From NCBI GenBank assembly GCA_030590405.1, contig JAUUYO010000001.1, positions 1 to 34,175 on the forward strand: a DNA stretch of 34,175 nucleotides, in the 5' to 3' direction. Each line of letters begins with the position of its first letter. Positions within the stretch are counted from its first letter, which is position 1. The stretch is from Kangiellaceae bacterium (GTDB lineage Bacteria; Pseudomonadota; Gammaproteobacteria; Enterobacterales; Kangiellaceae). Below the pieces are notes generated by a model. It worked only from the letters and a program-made list of their open reading frames with translations. It did no database searches and had not been told where the DNA came from. Of this stretch, positions 1 to 8,370 are shown piece after piece. Made by a program: the position numbers and the translations under genes.

Positions 1-856
1 CGGGATCGGTTGCAATAAAAAATGCGCCTATCATGGTTGCGCCAGTAAATAAGTGGAGCCAGCCGGGCAGAAATAGCTCGTTATCAATTAGATGAAAGAA
101 TGAGGCGCAGACAAACAGACTAACCAGCATTGAAGCGGGAATTTGCCAATGGATCAAACGGTTAAAGATCAGGTAAAGTCCACCGAGTAAGAAAAAAGTA
201 TTTAACCAGATCCAGCTTGCCAGATTGGGCGAAAACCTTGGGTCCTGAGTGATCTCGGTGGTCATCAAACCCAGCGAAAAAGCGGTTTTACTTTCATCCA
301 GCGTAGTTGCCATCGTGTAGCCATCGGCCAGCAGTCGAAAATCTTGTAAACGGAGTCCATTACTGGTTATTCCTAAAAAATTGAGCTGTAGGCTCTGCAA
401 CAGATCAGGTTTTAGTTGAGTGAGTTCACTAGCTGGTAACCAGGCTGTCATTTCTACTGGAAATGAAATCAGTAGTAAAACATAACCAACCATCGCAGGA
501 TTAAATGGGTTAAAACCTAAACCACCATAGAGTTGCTTGGCAAAAATAATCGCAAACCACACCCCAACTAAACTCATCCACCAAGGTAAAATAGGGGGGA
601 TTGCGAGTGCAATTAAAATACCGGTCAGCAACGCAGAATTATCGGATAAAGTTTGTTTGATCGGGCGTTTGCGTAACTTCAATACAAATGCTTCCGCTGA
701 AAGTGCATAGATGCTGCAAAGTAACAGATTGATAATTACCCCCCAGCCCAGAAAATAAATTTCTGCCAATATGCCCGGTAGCAGCGCAAAAATGACCAGC
801 CGCATAATGTGGCTGGTAGGTCTGGCATTGTGAATAAATGGCGAAGAATTTATCAA
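1..856 (-). CDS. rnfD: Rnf electron transport complex subunit D (3' end outside window)
   Basis: The first 285 residues of RnfD, a polytopic inner-membrane subunit of the Rnf (Rsx) complex, which couples electron flow between ferredoxin and NAD(H) to ion movement. Hydrophobic helices run throughout, with the family motifs GGLGFNPFNPAM (about residues 111-122) and LFTGATMIGAFFIATDP near the window edge. Asp178-Gly-Tyr-Thr-Met-Ala-Thr184 fits the flavinylation motif, and Thr184 lies close to the Thr187 known to carry covalent FMN in RnfD. The only start consistent with the conserved N-terminus (INSSPFIHNARPTSHIMR) is TTG at 856. It overlaps the rnfC stop codon as TTGA, which suggests translational coupling. 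The stop codon and the downstream genes (rnfG and rnfE expected) are beyond position 1. Confidence 0.95.
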   Translation of the reverse strand, partial: MINSSPFIHNARPTSHIMRLVIFALLPGILAEIYFLGWGVIINLLLCSIYALSAEAFVLKLRKRPIKQTLSDNSALLTGILIALAIPPILPWWMSLVGVWFAIIFAKQLYGGLGFNPFNPAMVGYVLLLISFPVEMTAWLPASELTQLKPDLLQSLQLNFLGITSNGLRLQDFRLLADGYTMATTLDESKTAFSLGLMTTEITQDPRFSPNLASWIWLNTFFLLGGLYLIFNRLIHWQIPASMLVSLFVCASFFHLIDNELFLPGWLHLFTGATMIGAFFIATDP

Positions 857-2475
857 GTCTGTTCTTCCTTTTTATTTTTTACCCGTAGCAGAGCGGCTTC
901 TATAGCGGACTGTTTGCCATCGGGATCTTTGTTTTGATTACTGGCTGCCAGCTTTCTTGCCTCGGCTGTTTTTTTTCGTTTGGCTTCTCGCTCGGCTTTG
1001 AGCCGTTTGATTCGCTTTTCTCGATTTTCAATTCTTAGCTTGGCTATTTCTGATTTTTTTTGTTTGCTTTTTAAATGCTTGATTTCTGATTTTGAAAATC
1101 GGTAGTAATTGACTAACGGAATTTCACTCGGGCAAACGTAACTACAGGCGCCACATTCAATGCAATCAAATAGATTTTGTTGCTCTAGTTTTTCCCACTG
1201 TTCACTTTGTGCGAACCAATATAGCTGTTGGGGCAATAAAGATGCGGGACAAACTTTTTCACATTCACCGCAACGAATACAAGGCTCGTGAAAGTTGTTG
1301 GGGCTGACGGTTAATCGATCGGCTTTTTCAGAATTAAAAATGATGCAGTTGGTCGATTTTTGGGTTGGAATGTTTAGATCGGATATCGCTTGCCCCATGA
1401 GCGGACCGCCTAAGATGATTTTTGAAAGCTGTTTTGCGTCGATTTGTAATTCAGAAACAATATGGGTTAGAGGTGTGCCAAATGCTACCCAATAATTACC
1501 GGGCTTATTGACTAGATCGCCAGTGACAGTCACAACTCGATGGGTAAGAGTCTGGCCATTGCACACGGCATCATTAATGGCAAACAGGGTTGCAATATTT
1601 TGTACCAGCAGTCCGAGTGCGGCGGGGTATTGATTTTGCGGTACTTGTAACCCGGTGAGCAGTTGGATCAACTGTTTCTCTCCACCGCTCGGATATTTTG
1701 TTTTGGCGACAATAATCTGAATCTTCGGCGATGGTATGTTGCTATCAATATTTTGTTGTAAATACCTGTCGACTTGTTGAGTGAGCACCTCAATCGCTTC
1801 AGGCTTATTGTCTTCTATACCAAACAATATTTGTTTTGCATCGACGATTTTTGCGGTTATTAATGCGCCTTGAAATATCTCCCAGGAATGCTCTCTCAAT
1901 AAGCGATCGTCACAAGTAATGTAAGGTTCGCATTCCATTCCATTGACGATCAATGTTTCTATTGATTTCGCACTTTTTTTTAGTTTTATATGGGTTGGAA
2001 AAGCCGCGCCGCCCATGCCGACGATCCCGGCTTCATGTATCCTGTCGATCAAATCAGCAGGCTCTGCTTGCCACCATTTATCAACCGGCTGGAGTGGTGA
2101 CAGGTATTTATTTGAGGTCGGTTTTATATTAATGGTTGGCATCAATAAACCAGAAGCATGACCAAGATTTTTGTCAGCGACTGCTAATACCTCTCCATCA
2201 TAAGGGCTGTGGGTGTTCGTTGCTATTTGACTGATTGCAGTGTCAAAGAGTTTTTGTCCCGCCGATACATTTTCTCCAACATCGACTAACCGTTGTCCTT
2301 CGATGCCATGCTGCTTTGATATAGGCAAAATTAATTCTTTGGCTGGCGCTAAGTAAGCAATCTTACTTTGGTTCGATATTGACTTATGTTCTGGCGGATG
2401 GATCCCGCCGGGGATTTCAAACCTGGTATGAGAGATAACATTGGCTGGATTTATAATGTCAGTTTGTTTGTTCAC
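853..2475 (-). CDS. rnfC: Rnf electron transport complex subunit C
   Basis: RnfC is the peripheral iron-sulfur flavoprotein subunit that handles NAD(H). The 540-residue protein has an N-terminal barrel-like segment (FEIPGGIHPPEHK), the glycine-rich nucleotide/FMN region GMGGAAFPTHIKLK around residues 153-166, an SLBB-like middle, and two 4Fe-4S motifs: C399-IRC-GEC-EKVCP and C438-IEC-GAC-SYVCP. The tail from about residue 460 is Lys/Arg/Glu-rich and probably helical. Some gammaproteobacterial RnfC proteins carry a much longer repetitive tail (E. coli is about 740 residues), so this is a short-tailed form. It lies 10 nt after rnfB and its TGA stop overlaps the rnfD TTG start, as expected for one operon. 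Confidence 0.97.
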   Translation of the reverse strand: MNKQTDIINPANVISHTRFEIPGGIHPPEHKSISNQSKIAYLAPAKELILPISKQHGIEGQRLVDVGENVSAGQKLFDTAISQIATNTHSPYDGEVLAVADKNLGHASGLLMPTINIKPTSNKYLSPLQPVDKWWQAEPADLIDRIHEAGIVGMGGAAFPTHIKLKKSAKSIETLIVNGMECEPYITCDDRLLREHSWEIFQGALITAKIVDAKQILFGIEDNKPEAIEVLTQQVDRYLQQNIDSNIPSPKIQIIVAKTKYPSGGEKQLIQLLTGLQVPQNQYPAALGLLVQNIATLFAINDAVCNGQTLTHRVVTVTGDLVNKPGNYWVAFGTPLTHIVSELQIDAKQLSKIILGGPLMGQAISDLNIPTQKSTNCIIFNSEKADRLTVSPNNFHEPCIRCGECEKVCPASLLPQQLYWFAQSEQWEKLEQQNLFDCIECGACSYVCPSEIPLVNYYRFSKSEIKHLKSKQKKSEIAKLRIENREKRIKRLKAEREAKRKKTAEARKLAASNQNKDPDGKQSAIEAALLRVKNKKEEQT

Positions 2476-2485
2476 GCAATGCCCC

Positions 2486-3055
2486 TTATGAAACCTGTTT
2501 GACCGGGATCAATGTCCCAGATGTCTTTGGGCTGGACCATCGCCAATTATCAGTGGTAATCGCGACAAAGGGCATATCAATACAATCAACCGGGCAAGGT
2601 GGTACACAAAGATCGCAGCCGGTACATTCCGATTCGATGACTGTGTGCATTAATTTAGGCGCGCCGACAATCGCGTCAACAGGGCAAACCTGAATACATT
2701 TAGTACAACCAATACATTCGTCCTCGCGGATCACCGCGACTCGTTCTCTGGTTTCTTCACCGCAAGATTCATCTAGTTCGATCACTTCTAATTCCAGTAA
2801 CTCGGCGAGTGCTTTTATACCCGCTTCACCACCAGGCGGACAACGGTTGATCGCTTCACCATTAGCAATGGCTTCGGCATAAGGTTTACAGCCAGGATGG
2901 CCACATTGGCCGCACTGAGTTTGTGGTAAGAGGTCATTAATTTGCTCGACGATTGGATTACCTTCGGTGCGAAACTTAACTGAAGCAAAACCTAGCAAAG
3001 CGCCACAAATAGACGCGAGCAAGGTAATGATCAGAGTTGCCGTTAATATTTCCAT
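2486..3055 (-). CDS. rnfB: Rnf electron transport complex subunit B (ferredoxin-type)
   Basis: RnfB is the iron-sulfur subunit that accepts or donates electrons at the ferredoxin side of Rnf. The 189-residue protein begins with one membrane anchor (about residues 4-26). A four-cysteine cluster domain follows (CGQCGHPGC plus a later Cys in NRCPPGG), and then two ferredoxin-type 4Fe-4S motifs, CIGCTKCIQVCP and CTGCDLCVPPCP. Length matches the short gammaproteobacterial RnfB (RsxB). It starts 2 nt after the rnfA stop codon, so the two are almost certainly co-translated. Confidence 0.97.
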   Translation of the reverse strand: MEILTATLIITLLASICGALLGFASVKFRTEGNPIVEQINDLLPQTQCGQCGHPGCKPYAEAIANGEAINRCPPGGEAGIKALAELLELEVIELDESCGEETRERVAVIREDECIGCTKCIQVCPVDAIVGAPKLMHTVIESECTGCDLCVPPCPVDCIDMPFVAITTDNWRWSSPKTSGTLIPVKQVS

Positions 3056-3057
3056 AT

Positions 3058-3639
3058 TTATAGTTTTACCAAACCAGTAAAGCCCATAAATGCGAGCGAC
3101 ATTAAACCGGCGGTAATCAAACTAATTGCCGCGCCTTGAAAAGGTTGTGGTACATCGGCGACGGCTATTCGCTCTCTAATCGCGGCAAATAAAATCAACA
3201 CTAAAGAAAAACCAAGCGCTGCTCCAAATCCATAAATCACCGACTCAATAAAATTATGCCCTTTATTGACGTTAAGCAAAGCTACCCCCAATACCGCGCA
3301 ATTTGTAGTAATTAAAGGAAGAAAAATACCCAGCAAGCGATACAACATTGGGCTGGTTTTTTGAATAACCATTTCGGTAAATTGAACGACGACTGCAATT
3401 GCCAAAATAAAAGACAGGACTTGTAAATATTCCAGATTAAAAGGCTCAAGAATAAAGTGATTAATCAGATAACTCGCCAGCGATGCCATGGTGAGTACAA
3501 AGGTGGTTGCCGCCGCCATACCGGTTGCAGTTTCCACTCGACTGGATACGCCCATAAAAGGGCACAGGCCTAAAAACTTTGCCAGAACAAAGTTATTAAC
3601 TAGCACGGTACTGACTAAAAGTAGCAGGATATCTGTCAT
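3058..3639 (-). CDS. rnfA: Rnf electron transport complex subunit A
   Basis: RnfA is an integral membrane subunit that, with its paralogue RnfE, forms the core of the Rnf complex. The 193-residue protein is almost entirely hydrophobic with about six helices. It has the conserved N-terminal NNFVLAKFLGLCPFMGVS and the central ITTNCAVLGVAL, each contributing one of the cysteines known in RnfA/NqrE proteins to bind a shared intramembrane Fe-S centre. Length is that of the E. coli protein. No strong ribosome binding site is seen ahead of ATG 3639. It follows the small membrane ORF by 31 nt and heads the conserved rnfABCD order. Confidence 0.97.
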   Translation of the reverse strand: MTDILLLLVSTVLVNNFVLAKFLGLCPFMGVSSRVETATGMAAATTFVLTMASLASYLINHFILEPFNLEYLQVLSFILAIAVVVQFTEMVIQKTSPMLYRLLGIFLPLITTNCAVLGVALLNVNKGHNFIESVIYGFGAALGFSLVLILFAAIRERIAVADVPQPFQGAAISLITAGLMSLAFMGFTGLVKL

Positions 3640-3670
3640 AATTGAGTCCGATTAAACCGTGGATTAACGT

Positions 3671-4015
3671 TTAACTTTCTGCTTTTTGTTTTTTACGTGT
3701 TTGCCAAAAGTGTCTAAGGGACAGTGCAGAGAAAAATACAATGCCCCAAATGATGGTTAATTTTATCAAACCATTAATGATGGCGCTGGACCCTTCGACT
3801 TCAGCTTTTAGCATTGCCGAAATAACCAAAGGTGCATAAGTTTGGGCGTTGGCCACCATGTCTGGAGTAAAAGCGCCAACCGCAATAAAACTGATCAGGC
3901 CAAATTTTAGATGCCATGACAGGTCTTTAACCTTGTAAGTAATTAAGGCTAACAAAAGTATGCCTAAGCCCAAATAAGCTGCCCAGGCGGCGCTGTATAA
4001 TTCAAATGTTTGCAT
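3671..4015 (-). CDS. small membrane protein heading the rnf operon
   Basis: A 114-residue protein that I do not recognise as a named family. It shows three likely membrane helices (about residues 8-28, 37-52 and 82-104), a proline-containing connector (FTPDMVANAQTYAPL) and a basic tail (HFWQTRKKQKAES) that should face the cytosol. It is on the same strand as rnfA, 31 nt upstream and without a terminator between, so it is probably the first gene of the rnf transcript. An assembly or accessory role for Rnf is possible from position alone; nothing in the sequence shows it. Composition and codon use match its neighbours, so it looks like a genuine gene. Confidence 0.7.
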   Translation of the reverse strand: MQTFELYSAAWAAYLGLGILLLALITYKVKDLSWHLKFGLISFIAVGAFTPDMVANAQTYAPLVISAMLKAEVEGSSAIINGLIKLTIIWGIVFFSALSLRHFWQTRKKQKAES

Positions 4016-4040
4016 TTTAAGGTTGGATCCTCATAAATAT

Positions 4041-4071
4041 CCCTTACCCCTTTTCACAAAGAGGGGGGGGG
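4041..4071. repeat. C-rich/G-rich imperfect hairpin with a nine-G run
   Basis: The 83-nt gap between metG and the small membrane ORF contains CCCC-TTTT facing AAAGA-GGGG across a short loop, ending in nine consecutive G (4063-4071). The stem is imperfect and there is no T tract on the metG-sense strand, so a terminator role for metG is uncertain. The G run lies about 50 nt upstream of the first rnf-operon start codon and could vary in length by slippage. Confidence 0.5.
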
Positions 4072-4098
4072 CTGATAGGGGACTAGCTGAAAACTTCT

Positions 4099-6168
4099 CT
4101 ATTTCACCCGCATGCCTGGCTGTGCGCCATCATCGGGACTTAATAGCCACAAATCTTTTTTGCCGGGGCCTGCTGCCAGCACCATCCCTTCGGATAGTCC
4201 AAAGCGCATTTTTCTTGGCGCTAAATTGGCGACCATAACAGTTAATTTGCCTACTAAATCTTCAGGAGCGTAAGCTGATTTTATTCCTGCAAAAACTTGC
4301 TTCTCGCCTTCACCAATATCCAGTTTTAATTGCAGTAATTTATCTGCGCCCTCGACATGTTCGGCGGAAATTATTTTTGCTAATCGTAAGTCAATCTTGT
4401 CAAAATCTTCAAATTGAATTTCTGGTTTAATTGATTCTATTTTGGTTGATTTTTCTGCATTGTTTTTCTTCGTTGTCTTACTTATTTGAGCAGCGGCTTC
4501 TACCGAAGAGGCAACCATCGCTTCAACCTGTTTGATGTCGACTCGTTTCATCAGTGGAATAAATTTATTTAATTGATGGGAAAGCAATGGCGACTGAATG
4601 TCTGACCATGTTAAAGGCGAAGCATTTAAAAAGTTTTCTACATTAGTCACCAGTGATGGCAAAACAGGCTTAAGATAGATGCTTAATATTCTAAACAGGT
4701 TGATCCCCATCGAACAAACTTTAAGTGCTTCATCAGCCGTTGCTTCATCTTTTGCTAACTTCCAGGGCGCTTTTTCATCGATATAAGTATTGGCTTTATC
4801 GGCCAGTGACATAATTAATTTAGACGCTTTGCCATAGTCTCTGTTTTCATAATGCGTTTCAACTTGTTTGGCCTCGTTTTGAAATTCTTTAAGCAGCGAT
4901 GGATGATCAATTTCTGCATGCATTACGCCACCTGATTTTTGCACTAACTTGGCACAGCGGCTGGCGATATTGACATATTTATTCACCAGGTCAGAATTAA
5001 CCCGTTGCACAAAATCTTCCAGGTTTAGATCAAAATCGTCAATTTTACTGGATAGTTTAGCGGCAAAATAATAGCGCAAATATTCCGGGTTAAGATATTC
5101 AAGGTAAGTTGCCGCTTTAATGAAGGTGCCTTTTGATTTTGACATTTTGGTGCCGTTAACCGTTAAAAAACCGTGGGCAAAAACTTTGCTAGGCGTACGA
5201 TAATTGGCTGCCGTTAAACAAGCTGGCCAAAACAGGCAATGGAAGTTAATAATATCTTTGCCGATAAAATGATAAAGCTCTGCTTTGCTATCTTTATTCC
5301 AAAAATCATCAAATTCCAGTCCGGCAGTTTTGTCGCATAAATTTTTAAAGCTCGCCATATATCCGATCGGCGCATCCAGCCAGACATAGAAAAACTTATT
5401 CGGTTCGTTTGGAATTTGATAGCCAAAATAGGGCGCATCTCTGGAGATATCCCATTCTTGCAAACCAACGTCTAACCATTCATTCAGTTTGTTAGCCATT
5501 TGTTGACTCACGCCAGTTTTGAGCCATTGTTTTAGCATGGCTTCAAAATCTTGCAGTTTAACAAAGAAATGCTCGGAATCTTTGAGCACCGGAGTGGCAC
5601 CAGAAACTGCGGATTTTGGATTTTTTAACTCAACAGGACTGTAAGTCGCGCTACATACATCACAATTATCGCCGTATTGATCCGCCGAACCGCATTTGGG
5701 ACATTCGCCTTTAACAAAACGATCAGGCAGAAACATTTGTTTTTCAGGATCAAATAACTGGTTAATGGTACGACGAGCGATATGACCATTTTCCAGTAAT
5801 CGATTGTAGATTGTTTCGGTATAAAATTTGTTTTCTTCACTGTGAGTCGAGTGGAAATTATCAAAAGCAATCCCAAAGGCACCAAAATCCTTTTGGTGAT
5901 CGATATGACTTTTTGCAATAAGTTCTTCGGACGTGATGTTTTGCTTTTGCGCGCTCAGCATGATGGGGGTGCCATGGGTATCATCGGCACACACATAATA
6001 GCATTCGTTACCCACCAGTTTTTGAAACCGCGACCAGATATCGGTTTGCACATATTCCAGCATATGACCAATGTGAATAGGCCCATTGGCATAAGGCAGT
6101 GCGCTGGTGATAAGGATCCGGCGATTTCCGTTTGATGCTAATAAATCTTGTGTCGTCTGCTCAGGCAT
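4099..6168 (-). CDS. metG: methionyl-tRNA synthetase
   Basis: Charges tRNA-Met with methionine in the cytosol. The 689-residue protein has the class I signature H32-I-G-H35 in a Rossmann fold, a zinc-binding knuckle pair (CPKCG and CDVC, about residues 155-175), the KMSKS loop (GTKMSKSKGTF, about residue 340), the anticodon-binding helical domain, and a C-terminal EMAP/tRNA-binding domain from about residue 585 (DFDKIDLRLAKIISAEHVEGADKLLQLKLDIG). Length is close to the E. coli enzyme (677), which also has this dimerisation domain. AAAGAG lies just upstream of the ATG. It diverges from apbC, the same pairing as metG/mrp in E. coli. Confidence 0.98.
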   Translation of the reverse strand: MPEQTTQDLLASNGNRRILITSALPYANGPIHIGHMLEYVQTDIWSRFQKLVGNECYYVCADDTHGTPIMLSAQKQNITSEELIAKSHIDHQKDFGAFGIAFDNFHSTHSEENKFYTETIYNRLLENGHIARRTINQLFDPEKQMFLPDRFVKGECPKCGSADQYGDNCDVCSATYSPVELKNPKSAVSGATPVLKDSEHFFVKLQDFEAMLKQWLKTGVSQQMANKLNEWLDVGLQEWDISRDAPYFGYQIPNEPNKFFYVWLDAPIGYMASFKNLCDKTAGLEFDDFWNKDSKAELYHFIGKDIINFHCLFWPACLTAANYRTPSKVFAHGFLTVNGTKMSKSKGTFIKAATYLEYLNPEYLRYYFAAKLSSKIDDFDLNLEDFVQRVNSDLVNKYVNIASRCAKLVQKSGGVMHAEIDHPSLLKEFQNEAKQVETHYENRDYGKASKLIMSLADKANTYIDEKAPWKLAKDEATADEALKVCSMGINLFRILSIYLKPVLPSLVTNVENFLNASPLTWSDIQSPLLSHQLNKFIPLMKRVDIKQVEAMVASSVEAAAQISKTTKKNNAEKSTKIESIKPEIQFEDFDKIDLRLAKIISAEHVEGADKLLQLKLDIGEGEKQVFAGIKSAYAPEDLVGKLTVMVANLAPRKMRFGLSEGMVLAAGPGKKDLWLLSPDDGAQPGMRVK

Positions 6169-6198
6169 TTGGGCTCTTTAGTCGTCTATTCGTTTGGG

Positions 6199-6204
6199 AT
6201 TATA
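6199..6204 (-). promoter_or_regulatory. candidate -10 element for metG
   Basis: A consensus TATAAT on the minus strand lies 31 nt upstream of the metG start. No good -35 hexamer stands at 16-18 nt from it, so the assignment rests on the -10 match and its position in the divergent metG/apbC gap. Confidence 0.4.
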
Positions 6205-6290
6205 GTAGCCGCAACTATACCGATTTTTTCGCTTTTTTTCATCATTAATTAACCACAAACTGGGTGGGTATTCGGATTAATTATTAGGGT

Positions 6291-6296
6291 ATAATC
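6291..6296 (+). promoter_or_regulatory. candidate -10 element for apbC
   Basis: A consensus TATAAT on the plus strand predicts a start near 6303, about 27 nt ahead of the ATG at 6330. The position favours that ATG over the in-frame TTG at 6312. The -35 region is poor. Confidence 0.45.
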
Positions 6297-6329
6297 TCGC
6301 CGTCTTATACTTTGCCTGGATTTAACCTA

Positions 6330-7427
6330 ATGTTGGAACAACAAACACTGCTGGAGCTTATCGGTTCAAGGTCTTTTGCCAGTTTTCCCGCCAATTTGAA
6401 ATTAGTCGACTTTATTACCCAAACGGATATAAAAGGTGGCTCGGTTGAAGTCGATATTCGATTGCCTTTTCCCTGTGAAGGGCTCATCGGCTCATTAAAA
6501 GAAGAGTTAAATGCCTGTCTATCGGAAAAATGGCCGGGAGCAAACTTTAATATCGTTATTAAACAGCATTTGGTGGCTTACGAGACTAAGGCTGGAGTCG
6601 CGCCTTTAAGTCAGGTGAAAAATATTATTGCGGTTGCCAGTGGTAAAGGCGGGGTGGGCAAGTCCACCACCAGTGTTAATTTAGCTTTGGCACTACAAAA
6701 AGAAGGCGCTAAAGTCGGTATTTTAGATGCCGACATTTATGGGCCAAGTATCCCCATTATGTTAGGTATTCCTGAAGCCAGACCAACCTCTAACGACAAA
6801 AAGACCATTTTGCCATTGAATGCTCATGGAATTGAAGCGATGTCGATAGGTTTTTTGGTCGACGAAAAACAAGCCATGGTCTGGCGAGGCCCAATGGCTT
6901 CTTCGGCTTTGCAACAAATAGTCAGAGATACGCAATGGGGGGAGTTGGATTATCTGATAATCGATTTACCCCCAGGAACGGGCGATATCCAACTCACCAT
7001 GGCGCAAAAAATTCCGGTCACCGCAGCGGTAATTGTTACCACGCCACAAGATCTGGCATTAGCGGATGCAAAGAAAGCGATTACCATGTTTGAAAAGGTC
7101 TCTATTCCAGTGATGGGGGTAGTCGAGAATATGGCGACCCATATTTGCAATCAATGTGGTCATCAGGAAGCGATATTCGGTGAAGGCGGTGGTCAGTATC
7201 TTTCCGAGGATTATGACATTCCTTTATTGGGCCAGTTGCCATTGAGTATGTCAATTCGTGAACTATTGGATGCGGGTACGCCAACGGTTGCAGATGATCC
7301 TGACAGTGAGATTAGTCATATCTATCGAGAAATTGCCAGAAATCTGACCGCTAATCTATCGGTATTGGGCAAGGACTTTTCAAAAGGGGCTCAAGGGATT
7401 GATATTTCAACCTGGAAACCTGCTTAG
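6330..7427 (+). CDS. apbC: Fe-S cluster carrier ATPase ApbC (Mrp)
   Basis: A cytosolic P-loop ATPase of the Mrp/NBP35 group that binds and transfers 4Fe-4S clusters. From the chosen ATG the protein is 365 residues. It has an N-terminal MIP18/DUF59-like domain (about 1-85), the deviant Walker A S104-GKGGVGKS112, the loop DLPPGTGD, and the C-x-x-C pair ICNQCG that in this family holds the bridging cluster between two subunits. An in-frame TTG at 6312 would add six residues, but it lies only about 9 nt after the predicted transcript start, and ATG 6330 has GGA nine nt upstream. Its divergence from metG is conserved in gammaproteobacteria. Confidence 0.96.
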   Translation: MLEQQTLLELIGSRSFASFPANLKLVDFITQTDIKGGSVEVDIRLPFPCEGLIGSLKEELNACLSEKWPGANFNIVIKQHLVAYETKAGVAPLSQVKNIIAVASGKGGVGKSTTSVNLALALQKEGAKVGILDADIYGPSIPIMLGIPEARPTSNDKKTILPLNAHGIEAMSIGFLVDEKQAMVWRGPMASSALQQIVRDTQWGELDYLIIDLPPGTGDIQLTMAQKIPVTAAVIVTTPQDLALADAKKAITMFEKVSIPVMGVVENMATHICNQCGHQEAIFGEGGGQYLSEDYDIPLLGQLPLSMSIRELLDAGTPTVADDPDSEISHIYREIARNLTANLSVLGKDFSKGAQGIDISTWKPA

Positions 7428-7460
7428 AGCCTTTTGGCAACAATAAAGCCACAACCTCTA

Positions 7461-7541
7461 AAAAACATGAAAAACATGAAAAACATGAAAAACATGAAAA
7501 ACATGAAAAACATGAAAAACATGAAAAACATGAAAGGCATG
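7461..7541. repeat. 9-bp tandem repeat, eight perfect copies
   Basis: AAAAACATG is repeated eight times without error (7461-7532). A ninth, degenerate copy AAAGGCATG (7533-7541) and a decayed tenth follow. The array sits in the apbC-dcd gap, 83 nt ahead of the dcd start codon. One frame reads Lys-Asn-Met repeats inside a TTG-started 66-codon ORF (7434-7634) that overlaps the first 11 nt of dcd; I do not accept that ORF as a gene. Each unit carries an A5 tract and a CATG palindrome. Confidence 0.95.
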
Positions 7542-7623
7542 AAAAAAGATGATCTGTTCGTGCTTTTTACACCTTTCGTGGTAAAATTTCCTTCAGTAAC
7601 CTACATAAATCTAGCGAGCAACA

Positions 7624-8187
7624 ATGAGCATTAAGTCAGACAAGTGGATGAGACGTATGGCCAAAGAAGGCATGATTGAGCCTTTTGAAGCTGGTCAGGT
7701 AAGAGAGAAAGATGGAAATCGGATTATTTCTTATGGCACATCCAGCTATGGATATGACGTGAGATGTTCCAACGAATTCAAAATTTTCACCAATGTTCAT
7801 TCAACGACTGTTGACCCTAAAAATTTTGATGATAAGAGCTTTGTCAATATTACTTCAGATATATGTATTATTCCGCCCAATTCTTTTGCCCTGGCTCGCA
7901 CGGTTGAATTTTTTCGCATTCCGAGAAATATCCTGACTGTTTGTTTAGGTAAATCCACTTATGCTCGTTGTGGGATTATCGTGAATGTCACTCCTTTAGA
8001 GCCAGAATGGGAAGGCCATGTGACGTTGGAATTTTCAAATACCACACCATTACCGGCAAAAATTTACGCTAATGAAGGCGTTGCTCAAATGTTGTTTTTT
8101 GAGTCAGATGAAGTGTGTGAGACCTCTTATGCTGATCGTGGTGGCAAGTATCAAGGGCAGACTGGGGTGACTTTGCCTAAGGCGTAA
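7624..8187 (+). CDS. dcd: dCTP deaminase
   Basis: Deaminates dCTP to dUTP, supplying dUMP for thymidylate synthesis. The 187-residue cytosolic protein is of the type that opens with IKSDKWMRRMAKEGMIEPFE rather than the E. coli Dcd type. Landmarks are SSYGYDVRC, the nucleotide-binding KSTYARCGIIVNVTPLEPEWEGHVTLEF (whose Glu in the VTLEF stretch is the catalytic residue of the family) and the C-terminal KYQGQTGVTLPKA. The start has a weak GAG in front (GCGAGCAACAATG). It follows apbC on the same strand after 196 nt that contain the tandem repeat. Confidence 0.96.
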   Translation: MSIKSDKWMRRMAKEGMIEPFEAGQVREKDGNRIISYGTSSYGYDVRCSNEFKIFTNVHSTTVDPKNFDDKSFVNITSDICIIPPNSFALARTVEFFRIPRNILTVCLGKSTYARCGIIVNVTPLEPEWEGHVTLEFSNTTPLPAKIYANEGVAQMLFFESDEVCETSYADRGGKYQGQTGVTLPKA

Positions 8188-8297
8188 TTCCAAAGCTATT
8201 GGCGGTTATCTGAGATTTCAGTAGGGTAAGCCAACAATTGAAGGCTTATAGATGACATTTAAAATGCTTGTTCTACCTAGGCTAAATAGACATTAGT

Positions 8298-8321
8298 TTT
8301 CATGCCTCTGCATTTAACTCA
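8298..8321 (+). repeat. left terminal inverted repeat of the IS1595 element
   Basis: Begins TTTCATGCCTCTGCA and ends TTTAACTCA. It is the exact reverse complement of 9253-9276. Confidence 0.92.
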
Positions 8322-8333
8322 GAATTACGCTAT

Positions 8334-8351
8334 ACTACTTATGTAAGTAGC
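8334..8351. repeat. 18-bp near-palindrome upstream of the transposase gene
   Basis: ACTACTTATGTAAGTAGC has 7-bp arms (CTACTTA/TAAGTAG) around TG and ends 19 nt before the transposase ATG. A TATACT hexamer overlaps its left edge, so it could be an operator at the transposase promoter. A 17/18 match occurs at 13551-13568. Confidence 0.6.
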
Positions 8352-8370
8352 CATAAAAAGGGTTAAATGT

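Noticed and set aside
5842..6135. 97-codon plus-strand ORF inside metG
   Set aside because: Lies entirely antisense to the conserved catalytic domain of methionyl-tRNA synthetase; a shadow frame.
7461..7541. Short CRISPR-like array
   Set aside because: The units are contiguous 9-mers with no spacers, and no cas genes are present.
7434..7634. 66-codon ORF with Lys-Asn-Met repeats overlapping dcd
   Set aside because: It is open only because the 9-bp repeat keeps frame. It starts with TTG, has no ribosome site, overlaps the dcd start, and its second half has no gene-like character.
8227..8248. TAAGCC/GGCTTA hairpin after dcd as a terminator
   Set aside because: Only a 6-bp stem with a 10-nt loop and no T tract.
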